Of a stretch of 26,244 bases of DNA, positions 16,777 through 24,166 are shown piece by piece (position 1 is the first letter of the stretch; the number at the start of each line of letters is the position of its first letter). Source of the DNA: CAYNJG01 sp964397295. Lineage in GTDB: Bacteria > Planctomycetota > Planctomycetia > Pirellulales > Pirellulaceae. Made by a program: the position numbers and the translations under genes. The notes beneath the pieces were generated by a model. The model worked only from the letters and a program-made list of their open reading frames with translations. It was not told where the DNA came from and did no database searches. Location of the stretch: the NCBI GenBank assembly GCA_964397295.1, contig CAYNJG010000087.1:1-26244 (forward strand). The letters are read 5' to 3'.

Positions 16777-17657
16777 TATGTTGTTTTCGGTGACCAAGCA
16801 GCCAATGCTTCTGCGGCAGAACTCACGGGTTCGCTCAAACCTAGCATCGGTGACATACGTTGGTACAGGAGCGCAGACGTCGGCTGTTCTTCACGCATGG
16901 ATTCTAAGCTGGTCGCACCCGATGATTTTGAGAGCTTTTCGCCCTGTTCGTTGGCAACTAGCCGGTGGTGGACGAGCGAAGTAACGATAAAGCTTGATTC
17001 TCCGTTGCCTTGAGCAGCAAGGAATCGTTGAGCCGCGGACGAATCAACGAGGTCTTCGCCACGCACGATGAGATTGATGTCGAAGTGCTCATCATCAACC
17101 AACGAAGCGACTTGATACGCTGGCGAGCCGTCTTTTTTTCGAACGACGAAGTCTCGCATTGCTGCGTGGAGGCTCACTTTGCGAGGCTCACCATCGAGAT
17201 CAGTCCATTGAACGGTTTCATGCTCTGTTTGCACCCGCCAGGCGACATCGGTCTGCTCCATGTCATGTTGTTCCGTCACGCAGGACGAGGGGTGACGGCT
17301 GTCCCGTGACCGCCGAATCGAAGAACGGGAGCATCGGCAACCAAACAGTCTCGCTTGCTCGCGAAGTTCTGAGAGTCGTGCTTGGTACAATTCCATGCGA
17401 TGTCGCTGCGAATATTTCGCTTCGAATTCGTCTGGGCCCGATGGTCCCAGATCAAAATCGAGCTCCAACCATTCGAGGCTGCGAAAGACATCCTGGACGT
17501 GTTCAGGTCGTTTTCTGAGGCTGTCGAGGTCGTCGATGCGAAGTAGGATTTCGCCTCCATGCTTTCGCGCGTAGAGCCATGTCAGTACGAACGAGAACGC
17601 GTTTCCCCAATGTAGGAAACCGCTTGGCGTAGGCGCAAATCGGGTACGAATCGTCAT
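16776..17657 (-). CDS. gluQRS: Glutamyl-Q tRNA(Asp) synthetase
   Basis: This is a GluRS paralogue without an anticodon-binding domain. Such enzymes attach glutamate to queuosine in the anticodon of tRNA-Asp. The 293-residue length fits. The class I signature is APTPSGFLHWGNA (HWGN at 16-19 in place of HIGH) and the KMSKS-like loop is KLSKS at 241-245. RIDDLDSLRKRPEHVQD at 40-56 is the usual glutamate/ATP-site segment. C107, C109 and C126 may be zinc ligands, as in E. coli GluQRS, although the fourth ligand is not obvious. There is no Shine-Dalgarno sequence before the ATG, and the candidate promoter would give an almost leaderless mRNA. The stop overlaps the start of the nucleotidyltransferase gene. 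Confidence 0.88.
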   Translation of the reverse strand: MTIRTRFAPTPSGFLHWGNAFSFVLTWLYARKHGGEILLRIDDLDSLRKRPEHVQDVFRSLEWLELDFDLGPSGPDEFEAKYSQRHRMELYQARLSELREQARLFGCRCSRSSIRRSRDSRHPSSCVTEQHDMEQTDVAWRVQTEHETVQWTDLDGEPRKVSLHAAMRDFVVRKKDGSPAYQVASLVDDEHFDINLIVRGEDLVDSSAAQRFLAAQGNGESSFIVTSLVHHRLVANEQGEKLSKSSGATSLESMREEQPTSALLYQRMSPMLGLSEPVSSAAEALAAWSPKTT

Positions 17658-17662
17658 GCCCA

Positions 17663-17691
17663 GTTATTGCTTGCTGTTCGTTTTGTGGCAA
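17663..17691 (-). promoter_or_regulatory. Candidate promoter for the gluQRS operon
   Basis: On the minus strand TTGCCA (17691-17686) and AATAAC (17668-17663) are 17 bases apart, matching five and four of six consensus positions. The predicted start, near 17656, falls at the gluQRS ATG. It lies directly after the terminator of the preceding gene, leaving little room for any other promoter. Found by eye. Confidence 0.33.
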
Positions 17692-17694
17692 ACG

Positions 17695-17731
17695 AAAAAC
17701 GCGAAGGCGTCGGAAATTCCAACACCTTCGC
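17695..17731 (-). terminator. Intrinsic terminator of the repeat surface protein gene
   Basis: On the minus strand GCGAAGG (17731-17725) pairs with CCTTCGC (17707-17701). The space between them is itself largely self-complementary (TTGGAA/TTCCGA), so nearly the whole element can fold as one hairpin. It is followed by G and five T residues (17699-17695). It lies about 40 bases past the stop at 17771. This is the clearest rho-independent terminator in the window. Confidence 0.75.
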
Positions 17732-17770
17732 TGCACCCGACCTAGATGTTCGGTGTGAATTCGTTGTCTA

Positions 17771-20284
17771 CTATCGACGGACTGGAGCGAGTGGCAGTTC
17801 GTCGGAGTCTGATCGGTCGGCCTGTTGAAGTTGGCCGTCTTCAAGACCCATTTGAAGATCACGGCTTTCATCGTGGAACACGGTCCATTCTTCGACTGCC
17901 AGTTTTGTCTTCGTGTCAGGATCGTCGGAATCCAGTTCAGCTCGGAAAACGTGATTGCCAGCACGACTCGCTTGAGCCAAGACTTTCACGTTGACGCTTT
18001 GTCCAGCTGAGATGCGTGGAATCGTTTCCAGCACGACTTGTCCGACTTCTACGGCGCCTTGCCAGCCTTGGATGCTGTTCGGTTCGATGCCTTCCGAGAA
18101 GTAACCAACTACGTTGATGTTGTTGGCGACCTTTGTACCTCGGTTTTCAATCTTGATTTCGTAGACGACTTCCGTTCCCAGAGCGACTGGTCCAACTGGG
18201 TCGATTACTGTTAGTCGCAAGTCAGCCAATGCCTCAACCTGAGTGACGGTGGAGGCTGCCGCAGATAGTTGGTCAACCTTTGTATTTGCACGAGCATCCA
18301 AGCGACTGGCTCCTGAGCCGTTGACGACAGTGGTCAGCTCTACGACTTTGTAGGCACCTGGTCGAATAGCACCCAGCGTCCATTGTACGAGGTTGCGATT
18401 CTTGTCGAAGGCACCACTCTTGGAGCTCGATACGAATTTTGCACCCAATGGCAGCGTTGCCGATGTTGTCACATCACGAGCAGTCGCGTCACCATTGTTC
18501 GTGACTTTGATAGCGTATCGAGCCGTTGTTCCCGCGTATCGTTTCGTTGGGCCTTGTGCTTCGACGATCAAATTGGGTCGACGCACGCGAACGGGTTGTT
18601 CGCCATCGGCTCGCAATCCACCGTCCGCTGTTGCGAATGCTTTGACCGCAAGTTTTCCAGCTTGTCGAGCTGTAAGTTCGACTTCGATCGTTCGCTGAGT
18701 TCCCGCTTTGATCGTGCCAAGCTCTTGTTCACCAGCTGTTCCACCGTTGGAACTGACGGGAAGCAGCGTGAGAACCACGTGGTCTGCATCGCCCGAGCCA
18801 GGATTGGAAACGGTGATTGTGTACAGCTTTGTGTCACCAAATCGGATATCGGAAGCTCCGACCACGGATAGTTGAAGTTTGGGTTCTTCGACTTCGATCT
18901 GAGCCATCGCCGACATCGATTTGAAGTTCCACGTAACTCCTAGTTCGATAGGTTTGCTCGCACGTGGGACAAGATCAAGTCGCAAGCGTTGCTCGGAACC
19001 TGGCTTGAGGTCTCGGATCGACCAGTGAAGAACATTGTCGCCGTTCAAGTTTGGTTCGATGCGAACAGCGCCTGCCGTGCTTTGATTTCGTGTTAGCTCG
19101 GCCCAGTTCGGTACGTTCACGTCGACCAGCACGTCTTCAGCCGCAAGGTCGCCGGTGTTAGCTGCCGTCACGTAGTACGAAGCACTTCGGCCAACACGGA
19201 TTTTGGTTTGGCCATGCGTCTTAACGACCAGCACAGGGCTGCGGTTGGAAAGTAGTTCGTTGTCTTGCGGTTTCGGAGTTGCTTTTTTCTGTTTCTGACG
19301 CACGACATTGGTTCGAGTGGACGCCGGCTTTGGAGGCTGCTCGATTGATGGCAACGCACGCGGTTGTGTGTCAACCTTAGGTTGCGAATCGGCCTGGCCC
19401 AGCGTCATTTCACTGAACGAATCGTCACGCATCGTTTCGGCTTTCAACGGCTTAGCTGGTGGAAGCGTTGGCAGTGCCGCGACACGAGGACCACCGGGAG
19501 AAATCACTGCTTGGTGAGTAGAACCGAAGCTTGGTGTGAAATCGTTCAGCTGCGACTGCATGGGCAGCGACGTAACCGTCGGCAGAGCTGGTGTCGTTTG
19601 AATGGGCTTTGGTTGTGCTATTGCAGGGCTGCTGGCAATCGGAGCTGTTGCTGTGGGCAGTTTTGCCGGTGCGGCAGCTTTCGGCAGCGCGAGTGTTGGC
19701 TCGGCCATTCCACGTCGCGTTACAACAGATGGCAGGTCCGCTTGGTTTGGCGTTGGTTGCAATGTTGTTGCGTTTACGCCGGGAGCACCTGTGACTGGCC
19801 CAGTTGGCTGCGTTTCGTCAGTTGACTGAACTTTCTTCGCACGACGTGATGAACCGATCTGCCTGGTGGCTTGGTCTGTCTTCCCTAGTACTTTCTTGGC
19901 GGTCGACTTGCGCCGGGCTGTCTCGTTTTGCAGCATCGGTGTTTCGCGAACTTGCTTCAACCTATCGACAGCACCCGGGACTCTACGCGATCCGTGCGTA
20001 TTTTCGAGACCCGTGGAGTTAACGTGTACCGTCGGTGATAAGTTGGCGTCGATGCGAGTGCCATCGAGTGACCGTTTGACGGGCTCGTTTGCTTCCGCTG
20101 TTCTGACGCTTGGTGACTTGTCTTTTTTCAAAACCGAAGGCATGGCTTTTCCAAACCAACCTTCTGGCAAGGTCTCGCGTTCTGCTGCAGCAGGAACAGG
20201 AAGAGCTTTCTCGGTCGCATCAGCCGCATGACTGATTGCAAAACAAGAGAACAACAAGCAAATGGCGAGTGTCGTTCGCAACAT
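17771..20284 (-). CDS. Large secreted surface protein with four DUF11/CARDB-like repeats
   Basis: The 837 residues start with a signal peptide (LRTTLAICLLFSCFAISHAAD). About 330 residues rich in Pro, Ala, Thr, Ser and basic residues follow. Four Ig-like repeats of about 110 residues then run from 348 to about 800. Each opens with a similar pattern: PVLVVKTHG...YYVTAANTGD (350), PKLQLSVVG...YTITVSNPGS (468), PNLIVEAQG...YAIKVTNNGD (570) and ADLRLTVID...YEIKIENRGT (687). This matches the DUF11/CARDB type common in planctomycete surface proteins. The ATG at 20284 is preceded by AGGTG with a 5-base gap. A strong terminator follows. No membrane anchor or sorting tail is visible at the C-terminus. 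The role is probably structural or adhesive. Confidence 0.87.
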   Translation of the reverse strand: MLRTTLAICLLFSCFAISHAADATEKALPVPAAAERETLPEGWFGKAMPSVLKKDKSPSVRTAEANEPVKRSLDGTRIDANLSPTVHVNSTGLENTHGSRRVPGAVDRLKQVRETPMLQNETARRKSTAKKVLGKTDQATRQIGSSRRAKKVQSTDETQPTGPVTGAPGVNATTLQPTPNQADLPSVVTRRGMAEPTLALPKAAAPAKLPTATAPIASSPAIAQPKPIQTTPALPTVTSLPMQSQLNDFTPSFGSTHQAVISPGGPRVAALPTLPPAKPLKAETMRDDSFSEMTLGQADSQPKVDTQPRALPSIEQPPKPASTRTNVVRQKQKKATPKPQDNELLSNRSPVLVVKTHGQTKIRVGRSASYYVTAANTGDLAAEDVLVDVNVPNWAELTRNQSTAGAVRIEPNLNGDNVLHWSIRDLKPGSEQRLRLDLVPRASKPIELGVTWNFKSMSAMAQIEVEEPKLQLSVVGASDIRFGDTKLYTITVSNPGSGDADHVVLTLLPVSSNGGTAGEQELGTIKAGTQRTIEVELTARQAGKLAVKAFATADGGLRADGEQPVRVRRPNLIVEAQGPTKRYAGTTARYAIKVTNNGDATARDVTTSATLPLGAKFVSSSKSGAFDKNRNLVQWTLGAIRPGAYKVVELTTVVNGSGASRLDARANTKVDQLSAAASTVTQVEALADLRLTVIDPVGPVALGTEVVYEIKIENRGTKVANNINVVGYFSEGIEPNSIQGWQGAVEVGQVVLETIPRISAGQSVNVKVLAQASRAGNHVFRAELDSDDPDTKTKLAVEEWTVFHDESRDLQMGLEDGQLQQADRSDSDELPLAPVRR

Positions 20285-20351
20285 AGTTACACCTGGTCGG
20301 TGGAAGTTATAAACTGAGGGCGCGGAAATCTTTATCGGAAGTTCCGGCCTG

Positions 20352-20357
20352 TATAAT
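20352..20357 (+). promoter_or_regulatory. Perfect -10 hexamer upstream of the TPR gene
   Basis: TATAAT lies 60 bases before the ATG at 20417. No good -35 is found 16-18 bases upstream. It sits in the 132-base divergent gap shared with the surface-protein gene, where a TATAAC on the minus strand (20311-20306) is an equally tentative -10 for that gene. Confidence 0.2.
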
Positions 20358-20416
20358 TAATCGGATTCGAGCGCATGTTTGGTTTCCGGAAATTTTGACC
20401 CACGCGAGCGATATCA

Positions 20417-20743
20417 ATGACATCAAATCGTATTGAGAAAATCCAAGCCATGTTGGTAGACGAACCGACAGACACATTCCTTAGATACAGTTTGGCGATG
20501 GAGCAAGAGAAGATTGGCGAACATGCAGCTAGCGAGCAAGGACTGCGTGGTTTGATGGCCGACGAACCACCATATGTGCCAGCGTTCTTCATGCTTGGTC
20601 AACACCTTGCTAGCCGCAATCAAGCAAATGATGCGCGCGCGGTTCTCCGCGACGGCATCGATCAAGCGCGACAGCAAAAGAACGATCATGCTGCCGGGGA
20701 AATGAGCGAATTCTTGGCTTCGTTAGGAGACATGGGAGAGTGA
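20417..20743 (+). CDS. Small tetratricopeptide-repeat (TPR) protein
   Basis: The 108-residue protein is all-helical in appearance. Two TPR-like units are seen: residues about 19-52 (DTFLRYSLAMEQEKIGEHAASEQGLRGLMADEP) and 53-86 (YVPAFFMLGQHLASRNQANDARAVLRDGIDQA), with the usual small and aromatic positions and a Pro at the end of unit 1. A capping helix follows. There is no signal peptide. TPRs mediate protein-protein contacts; the partner is unknown. The ATG at 20417 gives MTSNRIEKIQAML; no strong ribosome-binding site is seen. It is divergent from the surface-protein gene and convergent with the FemAB-like gene, so it is probably transcribed alone. Similar short TPR proteins occur in many planctomycetes. 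Confidence 0.83.
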   Translation: MTSNRIEKIQAMLVDEPTDTFLRYSLAMEQEKIGEHAASEQGLRGLMADEPPYVPAFFMLGQHLASRNQANDARAVLRDGIDQARQQKNDHAAGEMSEFLASLGDMGE

Positions 20744-20748
20744 TTGCC

Positions 20749-20790
20749 CTCTGAGTCTCCAAGTACGACGAAGTCCGCGATCAGAGATTT
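20749..20790 (+). terminator. Possible terminator in the TPR/FemAB convergent gap
   Basis: CTCTGA at 20749-20754 pairs perfectly with TCAGAG at 20781-20786, followed by ATTTTC. The loop is 26 bases, which weakens the case. It fills most of the 52-base gap between the two convergent stops. Confidence 0.25.
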
Positions 20791-20795
20791 TCAAA

Positions 20796-21902
20796 CTAGG
20801 CCGCGTTTTGCCGTGCCGGTGATACGCCAAGCTTGCGCATCGGGTCTGTTGGCTTTCTGTATGCCGGAAAGAAACCTTCGGTACCGTCGGCCATCGAAAG
20901 GTGCTCTGACTCCCACGCTTGAACGAGGTGACGGTAGACGCTTTGGTCAGCGATGAGTCGGTAGGTCGCAACGTTCACTGATAGCTTCGAAAAGCCAAGC
21001 TTAAATCTCAGCAGGCCATCCTGCTGGCAGTTCACACCACCACCTAGATGCATTCTTCGATAGTTATTCTGCTTTGCCCAACGCCGTACAAAATCCAGCA
21101 GTTGCTTTGAAGGGTGGTGACGAAGAAAGTCAGTTGCTGTTGCTCCCAGATGATATTGGACGATGCCGTTGCACTTGGTGAAAATGCCACCGCTTGCTGC
21201 AACACCGTCGCGGAGCGTGACGCATAGAAAAGCGTATTGGGCCAATCGATCACGCAACGTAGTAAAGTATTCGGGTGGGAAGAAGTACGCTTTGCTCGCC
21301 GATACCCGCTTCATTGTGTCGTAGTACATCGAGATGAAGTCGTCGAGGTACTTCCAATCTTTGTCGATGATAGTCTCATATCCGTTCTTGTTACACCGAT
21401 TGATTTCCGAGCGATGGCTGGCCCGGGTCTGTCGCCACAGTGTTGCGTCACTCTGGTCGAGGTCGATGTACACGGTGTTTCCGTGGTCCACTAACGTTCC
21501 ATGGAGCTGCATGCCTGCCGCTCCATCCGTAAGAAATGGATGGCAGCGAACAAAGGCGGAGACGATTTTCCTCTCTTGCATCTGCCGTAAGATGTGTTTG
21601 ATTGCGTCAGCTGCGAAACGTGTCTTGGAGAATGTAAGATCTCCCGCCGGAGTGGACAGAAGAGGGCCGGGGTATCCGGTTGGGCTCGTCGCGTCAATGC
21701 TTGGGCTATTCGGAATTTGACGCAGCACCAACGGCAGGAATAGAGAACGCTGTTCTTCTTTCGCCAGAATTGCAATTGCCGTGCCTGAAGCCAACTCCGC
21801 TTCGATGGATGCGTACTCAGGACGGTGGTAGACGTCATGAGGCACATTCGATAGATGAACGCGCCACTCTTCGTCTTCCGGCGATAGCCACTGTATCTTC
21901 AT
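20796..21902 (-). CDS. FemAB/GNAT-like acyltransferase
   Basis: The 368-residue protein fits the FemAB-related acetyltransferase family (CelD/BcsL-like, Acetyltransf_6), built from two GNAT folds. Visible marks are SPTGYPGPLLSTPA near residue 73, SHRSEINRCNKNGYE near 163, FTKCNGIVQYHLGAT near 241, and the C-terminal signature KQLLDFVRRWAKQNNYRRMHLGGG...LLRFKLGFSK near 264. Family members attach amino acids or acyl groups to peptidoglycan precursors or sugars and are frequent in exopolysaccharide clusters. It has no signal peptide or membrane segment, so it would act on cytoplasmic precursors. The ATG at 21902 lies 21 bases after the methyltransferase stop, so the two are probably co-transcribed. 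The donor and acceptor are unknown. Confidence 0.83.
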   Translation of the reverse strand: MKIQWLSPEDEEWRVHLSNVPHDVYHRPEYASIEAELASGTAIAILAKEEQRSLFLPLVLRQIPNSPSIDATSPTGYPGPLLSTPAGDLTFSKTRFAADAIKHILRQMQERKIVSAFVRCHPFLTDGAAGMQLHGTLVDHGNTVYIDLDQSDATLWRQTRASHRSEINRCNKNGYETIIDKDWKYLDDFISMYYDTMKRVSASKAYFFPPEYFTTLRDRLAQYAFLCVTLRDGVAASGGIFTKCNGIVQYHLGATATDFLRHHPSKQLLDFVRRWAKQNNYRRMHLGGGVNCQQDGLLRFKLGFSKLSVNVATYRLIADQSVYRHLVQAWESEHLSMADGTEGFFPAYRKPTDPMRKLGVSPARQNAA

Positions 21903-21923
21903 CTGATTGCAGTTCCGATCTTT

Positions 21924-22646
21924 CTATCGAGACAAGACGATTTGCAGTCGGTTTGCCGGCGTCGCATGCCCAACTTCGTTGCGGTTCTTGGTCGGGAAAA
22001 CGGTTGTCCATGCGTCCGTGACGTAGGGGACGACCGATTGGTCTTCTTGGAAGCGAATGCCGCGGTAAGTGATATGAAAATCATCCGCGTACTTCGAAAG
22101 CCGATCGGCAAGGCTGTCCGTCGCTACGCCCAGATATCGATTGTCAAATCTTGACGTGGATCGTTTAACTATGTCGCAGTCCGCGTTGGGAATAACGATG
22201 ATCAACCGTCCGCTATCGGTCAGAGCGTCAGTGAGATTTTTTACGACGACGTCAAAATCGACGTATTGAAGAACTTCGCACGCGAGGATGATGTCGTAGC
22301 GTTCGCTGTTTGCTGGCAACTGCCATGTTCCGAGGTCGCCCGCTGACCAGCAAATACCTGGGGATTGATTTCTGAGTTGAGGTATTCGAGCGTCGACCAA
22401 ATCGAACGCGTCAACAGAACCGCCAAGCAGTTCGCAGATCCTTGCGATTTCACCCGTCCCGAATCCGCAGTCCAGCACGTGTTTCCCAGCGATCTGCCCG
22501 CATGTTTCGAGCAGGTAGGAATACGTCTGGATGGCGACCGCCTGATTCGAAAAATCAAGCTGTTTTTCTGCGTTCTTTTCCTGTTCGGCGGCGGCACAGA
22601 AGTGTTGTGCCCAATAATCCGAGCGGGATCCTGCAACAATCGGCAT
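21924..22646 (-). CDS. Class I SAM-dependent methyltransferase
   Basis: The 240-residue protein contains the SAM-binding motif VLDCGFGTGEIAR at about 57-69, an acidic residue ending strand 2 in VDAFDLVDA, a motif-IV-like stretch DIILACEVLQYVD, and SGRLIIVIPN. This is the Methyltransf_11/25 layout. The N-terminus SDYWAQHF is common in small-molecule and sugar methyltransferases. The ATG at 22646 has GGAG 9 bases upstream on the minus strand. It lies between an aminotransferase-like gene and a FemAB-like gene, which suggests it methylates a glycan or a nucleotide-sugar intermediate. The sequence does not show whether it methylates O, N or C. A 206-base gap precedes it. Confidence 0.86.
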   Translation of the reverse strand: MPIVAGSRSDYWAQHFCAAAEQEKNAEKQLDFSNQAVAIQTYSYLLETCGQIAGKHVLDCGFGTGEIARICELLGGSVDAFDLVDARIPQLRNQSPGICWSAGDLGTWQLPANSERYDIILACEVLQYVDFDVVVKNLTDALTDSGRLIIVIPNADCDIVKRSTSRFDNRYLGVATDSLADRLSKYADDFHITYRGIRFQEDQSVVPYVTDAWTTVFPTKNRNEVGHATPANRLQIVLSR

Positions 22647-22852
22647 TCCAAAAAACTCCGTGACAGCAGCGCAGTAAGTGACTTTACGTCGCGTGTTATC
22701 GGGGATTAAATGGAGAAGCCAATTGCTAGAAGTGACACCAAGCGAGCAAATTACTGGACGACGACCGGTGAATTCTCACAATCTCTACACATCGAACCAT
22801 GGCTGATAGCATGCCTAGCGGTGCTTGCTTGCCTGCCTTTATCTAACCCTAG

Positions 22853-23926
22853 CTATTCGAACCCAAGCATCGTTTCGAAGACCCGCTCCACATCGTCTTT
22901 GCCGTATCGAAAGTCGAGCGGTACCGTAAGCACGCGATCGGACAGTTGATGTGCCAGTGGATCGGTCGCTGCCATTTCGTCATCAAGAGACCAATGGATT
23001 GCCGTAAAAATCTTTCGTTCGATAAGGTGAATTCTTAGCGCGTCACGCACCGTACGGCTGCGGCAAACGACAATCGCGTTCAGTGGCACTCCGTCCGGAC
23101 TTTGAGGGTCATCGAAAAGAGGGGACCAGAGACAACTATGTCGATTTGCGGACTGCGCCAGAAAGTACCTGATGTTCTGTTGCTTGCGCAGTCGCATACC
23201 GCTGATATCCAAGGCAGGCAGAACCTGGCGGGTGAACGCTGACGCTGCCACGTCCAGCTCCGATTCTAAGTCGGCGTTGCTGGCGATTTCTAACTGCCGA
23301 TAGGCGTCTTTATCAACGCTGCCTCCGCGCAAGAAAGCATTCTTCAAAAGCATCGCGGTGAGACGTTTTTTCGCGCCTTCAGATGGGATTGGGTTACTTG
23401 GTTTTCGTATCGAGTGTCCCTTGGGCGAATAGAGAATGCCGCCATCAGGTAGAGGTAGAGTCTTCCTCAGCGAGGCAAACGCGTAGTCGGCGGTACTCGT
23501 TTTTGCCCACGTCGAGAACGGATCATGGCTATGGTCTTCGATGGAAATCACGCCTGAATGTTGTTCGGTCCATCGCGTCCAAGGGCCGCGCATGCGCAAC
23601 CCGAACGTATTGAGAATAAGAATGTAGTCACCAGGTTCGGCATGGATGGAACCGAAATCGGGTGTACTTTGTGTAGGTACATCGCTGTACCAGCAGATAT
23701 CGAAGTCGGCCGACAGTGCTCGCGCTACGGTGATGCAGTAGAAGGAAGGTAGGTGAATTCTTGGTCTTGGTGAATTGGCGCTCGGCTGACGATCAGCAGC
23801 AATCGCCTTCAGGCAAGCTGTACCGGTGGAGAACAGTTGGTAGGAGGCGGGCAACCAATTCTCATCGGACGCTCCAACGAATCGCTCGGACCAGTCGAAT
23901 TCGGAGCCGACTTCCCAATTGGCCAT
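22853..23926 (-). CDS. Atypical DegT/DnrJ/EryC1-like PLP-dependent enzyme
   Basis: From the ATG at 23926 the protein has 357 residues. This start is preferred over one at 23998 because GAGGAG stands 5 bases before it. The layout is that of fold-type I sugar aminotransferases: STGTACLKAI (G35-T36, phosphate contact), HLPSFYCITVARAL, ISIEDHSHDPFS with D131 positioned to contact the PLP ring nitrogen, and SLRKTLPLPDGG with K155 as the likely Schiff-base lysine. Standard DegT proteins have EDAAQ and SFxxxKxxxxGEGG at these sites, so this belongs to a divergent branch. It could make an amino sugar for the glycan of the neighbouring phosphoglycosyl transferase, or act on another carbonyl substrate. 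The first gene of a leftward group. Confidence 0.7.
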   Translation of the reverse strand: MANWEVGSEFDWSERFVGASDENWLPASYQLFSTGTACLKAIAADRQPSANSPRPRIHLPSFYCITVARALSADFDICWYSDVPTQSTPDFGSIHAEPGDYILILNTFGLRMRGPWTRWTEQHSGVISIEDHSHDPFSTWAKTSTADYAFASLRKTLPLPDGGILYSPKGHSIRKPSNPIPSEGAKKRLTAMLLKNAFLRGGSVDKDAYRQLEIASNADLESELDVAASAFTRQVLPALDISGMRLRKQQNIRYFLAQSANRHSCLWSPLFDDPQSPDGVPLNAIVVCRSRTVRDALRIHLIERKIFTAIHWSLDDEMAATDPLAHQLSDRVLTVPLDFRYGKDDVERVFETMLGFE

Positions 23927-23931
23927 TTGTA

Positions 23932-23937
23932 CTCCTC
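23932..23937 (-). promoter_or_regulatory. Strong ribosome-binding site of the DegT-like gene
   Basis: GAGGAG on the minus strand ends 5 bases before the ATG at 23926. It is one of the best Shine-Dalgarno sequences in the window and decides the start against the 72-base longer frame beginning at 23998. Confidence 0.7.
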
Positions 23938-24166
23938 GCTGGTTTCGTTGTGCCCAAGTTACAAGTGATCGGCATTGGGAATTGCGAAATTGTATCAAGA
24001 TTGCCTAGCGGGGTGATTCCCTTCCCGCATCGCCATTTGACGTCGGTCTGGGGGCACGGGCAAATTGGCATCGACGTATGAATTCAATTTCGACACATTC
24101 TCTATTGGGGCGACCTGTCGTTGTTGCTCGAATACATAACCACGTCACACTCACACCAATCGACTG

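Noticed and set aside
18383..19825. Several + strand frames opposite the repeat surface protein
   Set aside because: They are shadows of a gene with strong codon periodicity; the products are Cys- and Ser-rich with no domain.
22710..22949. A 79-residue + frame in the gap before the methyltransferase
   Set aside because: It runs into the end of the DegT-like gene on the other strand and lacks a ribosome-binding site or any domain.
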